Notes: a model not told the origin generated them from the letters alone. DNA of 13,072 nucleotides from Gemmatimonadota bacterium (GCA_013042495.1 JABDQB010000037.1:1-13072), one strand, 5' to 3'. Positions 1 to 6,462 are shown, counted from the first letter of the stretch. Program-made: numbers and translations.

Positions 1-246
1 GTCCATGAGTTCCTGCGCCGCCTGCTTGATCGCACCGGCCCGTTCCGAATCGAGCAGTCCGAGGTCCTCGTTCACCTCGGCAGCGGCCCTCTTGATAACA
101 CCCAGCGCAAACAGGAACCGTCGATCAAACCGAAGTCGACTGATCGGAAAGTTCAGGCGCGCCCTCTCCGTCTGCGCCCCGTACAGCATGTCCGCAGGGA
201 TGCGGACGGGACCCATTGAGTCCTTTTCCTCCCGGTACTGTGACAT
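1..246 (-). CDS. fumC: Class II fumarate hydratase, N-terminal part (cut by window edge)
   Basis: Class II fumarase catalyses the reversible hydration of fumarate to L-malate in the cytosolic TCA cycle. Only the first 82 codons are here; the gene runs off the left edge. The translation opens MSQYREEKDSMGPVRIPAD and continues with MLYGAQTERARLNFPIS, which matches the family N-terminus (E.DSMG.v.vPad.lyGAQTqRs..NFpI). The helical segment after it, with FALGVIKRAAAEVNEDLGLL, also fits. The catalytic Ser and His lie outside the window. The ATG at 244-246 is chosen because it gives the normal family start; only a weak AAAGG lies upstream. The DUF192 gene ends 25 nt upstream on the same strand, so the two may share a transcript. 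Aspartase belongs to the same superfamily, but the N-terminal motif fits FumC better. Confidence 0.9.
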   Translation of the reverse strand, partial: MSQYREEKDSMGPVRIPADMLYGAQTERARLNFPISRLRFDRRFLFALGVIKRAAAEVNEDLGLLDSERAGAIKQAAQELMD

Positions 247-271
247 TATGGCACCCGCCTTTGATCGAATC

Positions 272-808
272 TCAGAACTCGAGGCGATCCCCAGGTCCGA
301 CCCCGTTCGCCTCGAACCAGCCCCGGTCCATCTCCAGGGCGTACATCATGGGCCCCTGCGAGTAGTAGTTCTGGTCTGATTGGGGCTCCATCTGTTCGAC
401 GTTGATGATGACGCCGCTGGCGTCGATGAACGCGATGTCGAGTGGAATCCTCGTATTCCGCATCCAAAACGACCGAACCTCGGACGTACCGTATACGAAA
501 AGCATGCCGTGGTTCTCGGGGAGCGAATCCCTGTTTATCAGGCCCTGTCCCCGCAGGTCGGCGTTGTCGGCGATCTCCGCGGTCACGGCCACGCCACCGA
601 TGCGGATCGGAGTCGTCCGGACCCCCTGTCCGCCGCCGGCGGGCACCGGTTGACCCGTCTGCTCCTGGGTCGAGGAGCCTCCGGCAGCGGTGCCGCCTGC
701 CTCTCCGCAGCCGGCGACGAGCGGTATGGCCAGCAACGCCGATGACAGAGCGAGCGGTGTGCCGATTCGCCGTATCGAGAATCTGGCTGGAGTGAGCCCT
801 GCGATCAT
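272..808 (-). CDS. DUF192 family lipoprotein
   Basis: This 178-residue exported protein has a lipoprotein signal: a basic stretch with RR at 13-14, a hydrophobic core, and the lipobox LVAGC with the lipidated Cys at 34. A Gly/Ser/Gln/Pro-rich linker runs to about residue 62. The rest is a DUF192 domain with its hallmark segments: RGQGLINRDSLPENHGMLFV at 86-105, SFWMRNTRIPLDIAFID at 113-129, and ALEMDRGWFEANGVGPGD at 157-174. DUF192 proteins are small, usually exported beta-rich proteins of unknown biochemical function. The open frame extends upstream to 1108, but the ATG at 806-808 is preferred because it places the signal peptide at the N-terminus. No good Shine-Dalgarno is visible. It lies just upstream of fumC and diverges from the Fur-family gene. 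Confidence 0.88.
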   Translation of the reverse strand: MIAGLTPARFSIRRIGTPLALSSALLAIPLVAGCGEAGGTAAGGSSTQEQTGQPVPAGGGQGVRTTPIRIGGVAVTAEIADNADLRGQGLINRDSLPENHGMLFVYGTSEVRSFWMRNTRIPLDIAFIDASGVIINVEQMEPQSDQNYYSQGPMMYALEMDRGWFEANGVGPGDRLEF

Positions 809-885
809 GTTCTCTACGTCCAGGTGAGGTTCGTGTGGAAGTACCTTACCAAGCCAAGATGCGTTGGCCGGTGCGAGACGCAAGC

Positions 886-909
886 GGATTGAGAACCAGT
901 CTCGAATCC
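886..909. repeat. Imperfect inverted repeat in the divergent promoter region
   Basis: The arms are GGATTGAGA and TCTC(G)AATCC, separated by ACCAG. They pair over nine positions with a single bulged G at 904. The left arm contains the candidate -35 hexamer of the Fur-family gene. It may be a protein-binding site or a hairpin; the sequence alone does not decide. Confidence 0.4.
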
Positions 910-917
910 GATACTTT
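889..917 (+). promoter_or_regulatory. Candidate sigma70-like promoter for the fur-pyrE-proDH-nfuA run
   Basis: TTGAGA at 889-894 matches five of six positions of the -35 consensus. TACTTT at 912-917 follows after a 17-nt spacer and is a weaker -10, matching three of six. A start site near 924 would leave a leader of about 80 nt before the ATG at 1006. The element sits within the 197-nt divergent region and overlaps both inverted repeats found there. It was picked by eye. Confidence 0.4.
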
Positions 918-932
918 CTCAATACGTTGAGA
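917..932. promoter_or_regulatory. Palindromic candidate operator next to the Fur-family gene
   Basis: This is a perfect 6-bp inverted repeat, TCTCAA-TACG-TTGAGA. It begins at the last base of the candidate -10 hexamer and covers the expected transcription start. The GAGA/TCTC half-sites recur in the neighbouring repeat at 886-909. Position and symmetry suit a repressor site, and Fur-family proteins often regulate their own genes. The sequence is not a canonical Fur box, so the cognate protein is unproven. Confidence 0.4.
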
Positions 933-1005
933 CAACCGTAGGCCGGGTCCAGTGGACTCTGCGAAACGGTCTTGAGAGACATCAAACGCTGCGGGCGAAT
1001 CGTCC

Positions 1006-1527
1006 ATGTCCAACCCCTCGACAACCGTTTCCACCCGGCCGCCGCTCGGCTGCGCGGCCGTGATGATGCAGGTCCTTCGGGGCGAGCTGCGGGAACGCGA
1101 GCTCCCATTCACGCATCAGCGCGAGGCCATTGCGCAGATCCTGTTTGAATCCACGCGACATCTTTCGGCGGACGATGTCGCTGCGTCCCTCCGCCAGAGG
1201 GGCGAACACGCCGGAAAAGCGACCGTGTATCGTACGCTGGCCCTGCTCGTCGAACTTGGCCTCGCCACCGAACATGACTTCGACGAGGGGTTCAAGCGCT
1301 ACGAGACGCAGGTCGGGGCGGCGCAACATGATCATCTGATCTGTACCGAGTGTGGCCGGGTATCGACGTTCCACCACCCCGAGCTGGACAGGATTCTCGC
1401 GGAAGCGGCCGCCGAGAAGGGCTTCGCGCCCATTACACGGCAGGTGAAGATCTTCGGCACGTGCAGCGAGTCCGCCGCCTGTCGTAAGGCGCTACGGACC
1501 TATCGAGAGGTCGGACCCACATCCTGA
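1006..1527 (+). CDS. Fur-family metal- or peroxide-responsive transcriptional regulator
   Basis: This is a cytosolic DNA-binding repressor of the Fur/Zur/PerR superfamily, 173 residues from this start. The N-terminal winged helix contains FTHQREAIAQILFES (35-49) and the recognition region KATVYRTLALLVELGLA (71-87). The dimerisation domain has the metal-binding HDHLICTECG (108-117), with His108/Asp109/His110 and the CxxC pair Cys113/Cys116. A second cysteine pair, Cys153 and Cys159, is spaced CX5C rather than the common CXXC. The structural zinc site is therefore probably intact, with a slightly longer second loop. Which signal it senses cannot be read from sequence. The start is uncertain: ATG-ATG at 1063/1066 would give a length nearer the family norm, and neither start has a clear Shine-Dalgarno. 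It leads a five-gene run that includes the Fe-S carrier gene nfuA. Confidence 0.88.
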   Translation: MSNPSTTVSTRPPLGCAAVMMQVLRGELRERELPFTHQREAIAQILFESTRHLSADDVAASLRQRGEHAGKATVYRTLALLVELGLATEHDFDEGFKRYETQVGAAQHDHLICTECGRVSTFHHPELDRILAEAAAEKGFAPITRQVKIFGTCSESAACRKALRTYREVGPTS

Positions 1528-1538
1528 CAGAGAGCGAC

Positions 1539-2123
1539 ATGAACTCGCGCGAGCGGCTACTTCGCCTGTTTGTAGAGCGGTCCTTCAAGGAAGGCGATTT
1601 CGTGCTCGCCTCCGGCCGCCAAAGCCGTTTCTACGTCGATTGCCGCACCACCACGATGCACGCTGAAGGTCAGGTTCTACTGGGCGAGGTCGGCGCCGAT
1701 GCGCTGGAAGCCGCGGGGTTGGAACCGGACGTCATCGGCGGGCTGACCATGGGGGCCGACCCGATCGCATACGCCATTGCCGGCGAGACCTGGCGACGCG
1801 GCCGGCCGGTGCACGCGTTCTCGGTGAGAAAGAGGCCGAAGAGACACGGAACCGGCCGGCGGATCGAAGGATGTTTCGAACAGGGCGCTCGCGCAATCGT
1901 CGTCGAAGACGTCATCACCACGGGAGGTTCCGCTCTCCAGGCGTGCGAGGCCGTTCGGCAGGAGGGCGGCACGGTACTGGCCGTGCTCGCCGCCGTTGAT
2001 CGTCTGGAAGGCGGTCGCGAGTCGATCGAGGCCGAGGGCCTCACGGTTCACACCCTGTTCGGAGTAGACGAGTTCCAGGCATACCTGGCGAACCCGTCGG
2101 CGCCCGTGGGATTGGACGACTGA
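1539..2123 (+). CDS. pyrE: Orotate phosphoribosyltransferase
   Basis: The enzyme transfers ribose-5-phosphate from PRPP to orotate, giving OMP in de novo pyrimidine synthesis. The 194-residue length is normal. The catalytic flexible loop is RKRPKRHGTGRRIEG (97-111), with the expected Lys/His residues. The PRPP-binding motif is VVEDVITTGGSA (121-132), with the paired acidic residues and the TTGGS turn. The N-terminal FKEGDFVLASGRQSRFYVD (16-34) is the usual substrate-side segment. The ATG at 1539 lies 11 nt after the Fur-family stop, with a weak GAGAG upstream. Its stop codon overlaps the start of the proline dehydrogenase gene, suggesting coupled translation. pyrE is often not in a pyr operon in bacteria, and no other pyr gene is seen here. 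Confidence 0.95.
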   Translation: MNSRERLLRLFVERSFKEGDFVLASGRQSRFYVDCRTTTMHAEGQVLLGEVGADALEAAGLEPDVIGGLTMGADPIAYAIAGETWRRGRPVHAFSVRKRPKRHGTGRRIEGCFEQGARAIVVEDVITTGGSALQACEAVRQEGGTVLAVLAAVDRLEGGRESIEAEGLTVHTLFGVDEFQAYLANPSAPVGLDD

Positions 2124-3034
2124 TGCTCAAACAGACGCTCCTGTTTCTGAGCGAACGGAACGACCTCAAGAAGGTCCTGTTCAAGCTTCCTTTCGCGAAT
2201 CAGATGTCCGGCCGCTTCGTAGCCGGAGACACGTCCGAGGAGGCTCTGGACGTAGCCCAACTCCTGAACGAGAGCGGCTTCCGGGTCACCCTCGACCTCC
2301 TGGGCGAGAGCGTTTCCGATCGGGCCGAGGCCGAGCTCGCGGCGGCCGAGTATGCGGAGAGCCTGGCGGAGATCGACGCTCACGAGGCGGAAACGACGAT
2401 CTCGCTCAAGCTCACGCAGCTCGGGCTCGATATCGACACGGACTTCTGCTTCGAGAACCTGCTCGGAATCGTGCAGCGGGCGCATGAGCTGGACAATTTC
2501 GTTCGTATCGACATGGAAGACTCGGAGCACACTCAGACGACCCTCGACGTCTTCTACCGGGTGTTCGAGCAGTACCGCAACGTCGGGATCGTCATCCAGT
2601 CCTATCTCCACCGGAGTGAAGCGGACATCGCCCGCCTCGTGGAACTGGGCGCCCCGGTTCGCCTGTGCAAGGGAGCCTACGCCGAACCTCCATCGGTCGC
2701 GTTCCAGGAGAAGAGCGAAGTGGACGCGAACTACGTCCACCTGATGAAGATGCTGCTCGACGGCGGCGCTCCCACCGCGATCGCCTCGCACGACGAGAGG
2801 ATGGTCGACGCTACCCTGGAACACGTGTCCCGGAACGGGATATCGGATGACGCGTTCGAGATTCAGATGCTGTACGGAGTGAGGCGGGAGTATCAGAGGC
2901 AGCTGGTGGACAATGGCCTGCACATGAGGATCTACCTGCCCTACGGTTCCCAGTGGTATTCGTACTTCATGCGCCGAATGGCGGAGCGACCCGCGAACCT
3001 CCTGTTCGTGATGCGCGCCGCGCTCGGCGATTGA
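2123..3034 (+). CDS. Proline dehydrogenase (single-domain, FAD-dependent)
   Basis: It oxidises L-proline to delta-1-pyrroline-5-carboxylate on FAD and passes electrons to the respiratory quinone pool; family members are peripheral on the inner membrane. The 303 residues form the monofunctional TIM-barrel type also found in Thermus and Bacillus, not a PutA fusion. Family segments seen are SLKLTQLG (94-101), RIDMED (128-133), VIQSYLHR (157-164), RLCKGAYAEP (180-189), FEIQMLYGVR (245-254), MRIYLPYGSQWYSYFMRR (268-285) and AERPAN (287-292). The last two form the substrate/FAD-contacting C-terminal helix region with its conserved Arg pair. ATG at 2123 overlaps the pyrE TGA by one base (TGATG), so translation is probably coupled. 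The partner P5C dehydrogenase is not in this window. The gene is called putA, prodH or fadM in different genomes, so no symbol is given. Confidence 0.94.
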   Translation: MLKQTLLFLSERNDLKKVLFKLPFANQMSGRFVAGDTSEEALDVAQLLNESGFRVTLDLLGESVSDRAEAELAAAEYAESLAEIDAHEAETTISLKLTQLGLDIDTDFCFENLLGIVQRAHELDNFVRIDMEDSEHTQTTLDVFYRVFEQYRNVGIVIQSYLHRSEADIARLVELGAPVRLCKGAYAEPPSVAFQEKSEVDANYVHLMKMLLDGGAPTAIASHDERMVDATLEHVSRNGISDDAFEIQMLYGVRREYQRQLVDNGLHMRIYLPYGSQWYSYFMRRMAERPANLLFVMRAALGD

Positions 3035-3038
3035 CGGC

Positions 3039-3044
3039 AAGGAG
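3039..3044 (+). promoter_or_regulatory. Strong ribosome binding site fixing a GTG start for nfuA
   Basis: AAGGAG sits 9 nt before the GTG at 3054-3056. It decides the rare start codon and gives a 191-residue protein, the same length as E. coli NfuA. Confidence 0.85.
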
Positions 3045-3053
3045 AAGCCAGAC

Positions 3054-3629
3054 GTGCTGACGTTCACAGACGGAGCCAGGGCCCACGTGGTGGCCTTTCT
3101 CGCAGACGAATCGGAGCCCCTGGCGGTGCGGATAGAGGTTCTCGACTCGAGTCCGCTCGCCCCGCAATACGACCTCGCGCTGATCGAGGAGTCCGAGAAG
3201 GAATCCGACGACCAGATCTATGAGCAGGGTGGTTTCGAGGTCGTCATCCCGAGGTCCAGCGTGGATCTCCTGCAGGGCGCCACGGTGGACTGGGTGGAGT
3301 CGATGCAGGGCAGCGGATTCAAGGTCGTGAATCCCAATATCGTCCCGATCGGAGAGGGCGCCGCCACCGGGCCCCTGGCCGACCGCGTGAAACAAGTGAT
3401 CGAGACGTCGGTGAATCCGGCGATTGCCAGCCACGGAGGCAGCGTGACGCTCGTTGAGGTCCGCGACGACGTGGTGTACCTCGAGATGATGGGGGGGTGC
3501 CAGGGCTGCGGCATGGCCGCGGTCACCCTGGCCCAGGGGATTCGACGGATCATCATGGAGAGCCTGCCCGAGGTGAAGGACATCGTGGACGTCACGAATC
3601 ACGATGCGGGAGACAATCCTTACTACTGA
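3054..3629 (+). CDS. nfuA: NfuA-type Fe-S cluster carrier protein
   Basis: NfuA carries [4Fe-4S] clusters to target enzymes and helps under oxidative stress or iron limitation. The C-terminal NifU-like domain (about 107-191) has the cluster-binding MGGCQGCGMAAVTLAQGI (146-163) with Cys149 and Cys152, and HGGSVTLVEV (127-136) ahead of it. The N-terminal ~95 residues look like a degenerate A-type (IscA/HesB) domain without any cysteine, as in E. coli NfuA, where this part serves target docking. From recall, total length, the CxxC position and the terminal Tyr-Tyr all agree with E. coli NfuA. Start is GTG with a strong Shine-Dalgarno, 19 nt after the proline dehydrogenase stop. Its presence downstream of a Fur-family gene fits an iron or oxidative-stress link, which is inference. 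Confidence 0.93.
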   Translation: MLTFTDGARAHVVAFLADESEPLAVRIEVLDSSPLAPQYDLALIEESEKESDDQIYEQGGFEVVIPRSSVDLLQGATVDWVESMQGSGFKVVNPNIVPIGEGAATGPLADRVKQVIETSVNPAIASHGGSVTLVEVRDDVVYLEMMGGCQGCGMAAVTLAQGIRRIIMESLPEVKDIVDVTNHDAGDNPYY

Positions 3630-3641
3630 TCGGCTGCGCTC

Positions 3642-4772
3642 TTGAAGCGCCGTGAATTCGTTTCGACCGCCGCCACCGGGGCCCTCGGCCTGGGGCTCTT
3701 CGCTTCCGGCGGGCTCCCTCCATCCACCGGCCTTCGACTCGCACGGCGGAGTGCCGATTTCGGCGGCTGGCTGTGGATCGGACGGAGACCCGAAAAGTCA
3801 GCGGCGGAGTGGGGAGAGCTGTTCGTCCGCCTGGCCGGCGCCGGCTTCCAGGGAGTGCTCGTAGGTCGGGCATTCGACCCGGTCATGGCCGATGCGGCTC
3901 ATTCGGCGGGCCTCGAATACCACCAGTGGACCTGGATCCTGAACCGTGCCGGCGACACCTGGGCCCGGGAGAATCATCCCGAGTGGTTCACGGTGAGCCG
4001 GAACGGGGACTCCACCCTCGACATGCCCCCGTACGTGGACTACTACCGGTGGGTCTGCCCTTCCCGGGCGCCGGTAAGAGAGTACCTCGCGGATCTGATC
4101 GACGGTGCGGCCGCGGAACCGGGACTCGACGGGATTCACCTGGACTACATCCGGTACTGTGACGTCATCCTCCCGCGCGGCCTGTGGGCGAAGTACGACC
4201 TCGTGCAGGACCTCGAACTTCCGGAGTACGATTTCTGTTATTGCGAGGTGTGCCGGGGGCAGTTCGAAGATCGGACCGGACGCGATCCGTTCGAGCTCGA
4301 CGATCCGTCGGCCGATCCCGAGTGGGCGCGCTTCCGCTGGGACAGCGTCACCCGTGTCGTGACCGAACTCTCGCAGGTAACTCGCGCGCGCGGAAAGTCT
4401 GTCAGTGCCGCCGTGTTCGCCACGCCAGCGCTGGCGCGCAAGCTCGTGCGCCAGGCGTGGGACGAATGGCCGGTGGACCGGCTGTTTCCCATGCTCTACC
4501 ACCCGGCCTACGACGAAGACATCCCGTGGATCGGACGCAGCGTCGAAGAGGGAGTGCGCGCGCTGGAGAGCTCGAGAGCCGAATTGAACGCCGGCCTTTA
4601 CCTGCCGGCCCTTGCGCCCGGCGACCTCGCGGAGGCGATCCGTCTGACCTGGGAAGCCGGTGCAGCCGGGTTTTCCCTGTTCGACCTCAATCCGCTCACC
4701 GACCAACACCTGGCGGCCGTAGAGACCACGATGCGCGGACTGCGTTCAGTCCTCCTGCAACCAGCCGGCTGA
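3642..4772 (+). CDS. Tat-exported glycoside-hydrolase-like TIM-barrel protein
   Basis: The 376-residue protein begins MKRREFVSTAATGALGLGLF, a twin-arginine signal (KRREF) followed by a mild hydrophobic stretch, so it is probably exported folded. The mature part resembles the putative glycoside hydrolases of the GHL6/GHL10 (DUF187-like) group. Supporting segments are the strand-loop GLDGIHLDYIRYCD (161-174), a Trp/Tyr-rich pocket (HQWTWIL at 94-100, YVDYYRWVCP at 131-140), and a cysteine cluster CYCEVC (199-204) of the kind seen in that group. Substrate and reaction are unknown. The start is TTG at 3642. It is the only start codon between the in-frame nfuA stop (3627-3629) and the RR motif, and no Shine-Dalgarno is visible, so translation may depend on coupling to nfuA 12 nt upstream. 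It converges with the baeRF-like gene 39 nt away. Confidence 0.72.
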   Translation: MKRREFVSTAATGALGLGLFASGGLPPSTGLRLARRSADFGGWLWIGRRPEKSAAEWGELFVRLAGAGFQGVLVGRAFDPVMADAAHSAGLEYHQWTWILNRAGDTWARENHPEWFTVSRNGDSTLDMPPYVDYYRWVCPSRAPVREYLADLIDGAAAEPGLDGIHLDYIRYCDVILPRGLWAKYDLVQDLELPEYDFCYCEVCRGQFEDRTGRDPFELDDPSADPEWARFRWDSVTRVVTELSQVTRARGKSVSAAVFATPALARKLVRQAWDEWPVDRLFPMLYHPAYDEDIPWIGRSVEEGVRALESSRAELNAGLYLPALAPGDLAEAIRLTWEAGAAGFSLFDLNPLTDQHLAAVETTMRGLRSVLLQPAG

Positions 4773-4811
4773 CCGACCTTCAGTCAGAGTGAATGCAGGA
4801 AGCCTCCCCGC

Positions 4812-5957
4812 CTATCGCAGCACCGCAGCGATACCCGTATCCGTTGGCATTCTGGACCCTTCGAATTCCAGCGCCCTGCCACCGTACTGGATCGTGAGCT
4901 CCGCCAGTTCATCCAGGAGGTCGACGGCATCTTCCCCGGGATCGCCCCCGCCCTCGCGGATGAGCGTGACGTCACCGGTGGTCCGGTCCATCCGGCCCCA
5001 AACGGTACGTCCCTTCTCCGACAGCAGAAGCCGGATCCGGCCGGCCACGGCGAGTCGGGCTATGGACGCCAGGTCGGACTCGGTCTTCCCACGACCATAC
5101 GAGCTTTCCCACAGGTCGACGGCGACCTCCAGCTTACGCTCCACCGACTTCCGCGCGATCGGCCACGCGGACCGGTGAATGCGGCGTTCGTCCCAGCCCG
5201 AGACGCTCCCGACGATGCCCTCTTCGGCAAGATTCTCCAGCTTGCTGATGCTCCGGTAGATCGGGTGGTAGTAGTCGACGGCCGCCAGAATGATCGGGCC
5301 GATCTCGTCCGCCAGGAGCTCTCGAACGCCGGCGTCCACGGACCGGAAGAACCGCTCCAATTCCTGCTTCGTATCGTCCTTACCGGCGCCGTGCCCGTGA
5401 AAAATCGGCCGTGACCCCCGGCCTCTCGGGCTTCGCAGGTTGAGGCGATCCGCCGTGACCTCCGTCCCGAGGGCCTCTTGCAGGCTGCTGGGGACCCCGG
5501 CCAGGTCGACCGGGGCGATTTCAGAGATCGAGCCCTCCCAGATGCGGACCTCTTTCTGGGCCACGGAGAGGACCCAGAATCGTTCGGGCGCCTGCAGAAA
5601 CTCGATCAGGGGCCGGGTATGAAAGGTCGGTCCCACGACGACCAGATCGGAAACGGCCACGGGCAGGCGATACATGCGCCCGAGGTCGCGCGAAGCAAAC
5701 AGAGCCAACCCATCGGCCTGGTGCTGCCAGAAGTCCTGGTCGCCGATCAGGGCCTCGAGCGGGGCAAGGACGTCGACGACGCCGTCCGCGCCGTCGCCCG
5801 CTAGCAGTCCCCTTGCCCGGTCGATGGCGGCCCGGAGACGCAGAGGCTGGGCGGCGACCTCGGCGCCCCTCCTGTGAGTCTCCATGTAAATCGAGACGGC
5901 GGGCGCCGTGTCGACCGTGAACAGTTCCTTCAGTTGGTCCCTTCCGAAGTAATCCAC
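4812..5957 (-). CDS. baeRF3-like protein (bacterial archaeo-eukaryotic release factor family)
   Basis: A 381-residue cytosolic protein with no signal peptide or membrane segment. It resembles the baeRF family 3, bacterial proteins distantly related to eRF1/Pelota-type ribosome-binding domains. Typical segments are AVSIYMETHRRG (20-31), HQADGLALFASRD (79-91), HGHGAGKDDTKQELERFFR (187-205), IILAAVDYYHPIYR (222-235), and the C-terminal stretch near the end ending in RMPTDTGIAAVLR. Members are thought to act on ribosomes or in hibernation-like states, but function is not established. The start is GTG at 5955-5957, supported by GAGG 6 nt upstream and a second AAGGAGGG just beyond. The YvlD-like membrane protein gene lies 78 nt upstream on the same strand. 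The family call is by recall of sequence style, without a search. Confidence 0.72.
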   Translation of the reverse strand: MDYFGRDQLKELFTVDTAPAVSIYMETHRRGAEVAAQPLRLRAAIDRARGLLAGDGADGVVDVLAPLEALIGDQDFWQHQADGLALFASRDLGRMYRLPVAVSDLVVVGPTFHTRPLIEFLQAPERFWVLSVAQKEVRIWEGSISEIAPVDLAGVPSSLQEALGTEVTADRLNLRSPRGRGSRPIFHGHGAGKDDTKQELERFFRSVDAGVRELLADEIGPIILAAVDYYHPIYRSISKLENLAEEGIVGSVSGWDERRIHRSAWPIARKSVERKLEVAVDLWESSYGRGKTESDLASIARLAVAGRIRLLLSEKGRTVWGRMDRTTGDVTLIREGGGDPGEDAVDLLDELAELTIQYGGRALEFEGSRMPTDTGIAAVLR

Positions 5958-5963
5958 GAGTTT

Positions 5964-5967
5964 CCTC
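5964..5967 (-). promoter_or_regulatory. Ribosome binding site fixing a GTG start (baeRF-like gene)
   Basis: GAGG on the minus strand lies 6 nt before the GTG at 5955-5957. A stronger AAGGAGGG at 5969-5976 lies slightly too far upstream but may add to it. Confidence 0.6.
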
Positions 5968-6035
5968 GCCCTCCTTCCAGGGAAAGCGGGACCGGGGACG
6001 ATCCGGCGATCACCCCGGGCGCCATGGAACGGCAG

Positions 6036-6380
6036 TCAGTCTTCTTTCTCGACCAATCCGCCGAGGAGCATACCGACGATGGAAATCACGATCGCACCCA
6101 GCATCGCCGATCCGAACCCGGCCAGCTGGAACCCCGGCGTGAGCGCTGCCGTCAGGTACAGCATCGCCGCGTTCACGCACAGATAGAACAACCCGAGCGT
6201 GATGACCGTCAGGGGTAAGGTCAGGAGGACCGCAATCGGTTTGAGAGTCGCGTTGATGAGGCCAATGACGAGCGCGGCGACGAGAATCGCCTGGGTGTCG
6301 GAGGCCTCGATTCCTGGAACGAGTTTGACGGCGACATATAGGGCCGCCGCATTGATGAGCCACCTGACGATCAGCTTCAT
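6036..6380 (-). CDS. YvlD / phage-holin-4 superfamily inner-membrane protein
   Basis: A 114-residue, very hydrophobic protein with four predicted membrane helices (about 6-22, 30-52, 54-78 and 90-110). The segment GLINATLKPIAVLLTLPLTV followed by ITLGLFYLCVNAAMLYL (40-76) is the signature of the YvlD / mycobacterial four-helix phage holin superfamily. Despite the name, most members are chromosomal and no lysis role is shown. In Bacillus yvlD lies in a cell-envelope stress operon. There are no phage genes around it here. The ATG at 6378-6380 has a strong GGAGG 9 nt upstream. It sits 82 nt downstream of the large protease-barrel gene and 78 nt upstream of the baeRF-like gene, all on the minus strand. 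Confidence 0.88.
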   Translation of the reverse strand: MKLIVRWLINAAALYVAVKLVPGIEASDTQAILVAALVIGLINATLKPIAVLLTLPLTVITLGLFYLCVNAAMLYLTAALTPGFQLAGFGSAMLGAIVISIVGMLLGGLVEKED

Positions 6381-6389
6381 GTCTTAGCC

Positions 6390-6394
6390 CCTCC
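6390..6394 (-). promoter_or_regulatory. Ribosome binding site of the YvlD-like gene
   Basis: GGAGG on the minus strand lies 9 nt before the ATG at 6378-6380 and supports that start. Confidence 0.75.
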
Positions 6395-6419
6395 ACTCGA
6401 TGTGAAGGGTCGAGCGGAC

Positions 6420-6453
6420 GCGGCGCCGCCGGGAAGACGACGCCGTGCGCACG
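6420..6453. repeat. Two perfect 10-bp palindromes in the gap before the YvlD-like gene
   Basis: GCGGCGCCGC at 6420-6429 and CGTGCGCACG at 6444-6453 are each perfectly self-complementary. They sit in the 82-nt gap between the stop of the protease-barrel gene and the YvlD-like start. No T-run follows either, so they are not an intrinsic terminator. In GC-rich DNA such palindromes also arise by chance. Confidence 0.3.
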
Positions 6454-6462
6454 ACCGGCGGG

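Noticed and set aside
809..1108. N-terminal extension of the DUF192 frame
   Set aside because: It would bury the lipoprotein signal peptide about 100 residues inside the protein and overlap the divergent Fur-family gene.
2048..3067. Long open frame of 339 codons on the minus strand, antisense to proline dehydrogenase
   Set aside because: It is a mirror of GC-rich codon usage. The plus-strand protein has full family motifs, and the antisense translation resembles nothing known.
4769..4787. Short inverted repeat CTGAC...GTCAG after the stop of the exported hydrolase, as a terminator
   Set aside because: The stem is only 5 bp with a 9-nt loop and no T-run on either strand.
6036..6380. Reading the phage-holin-like gene as part of a prophage
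   Set aside because: No phage structural, lysis or integrase genes are nearby, and this superfamily is mostly chromosomal and not tied to lysis.
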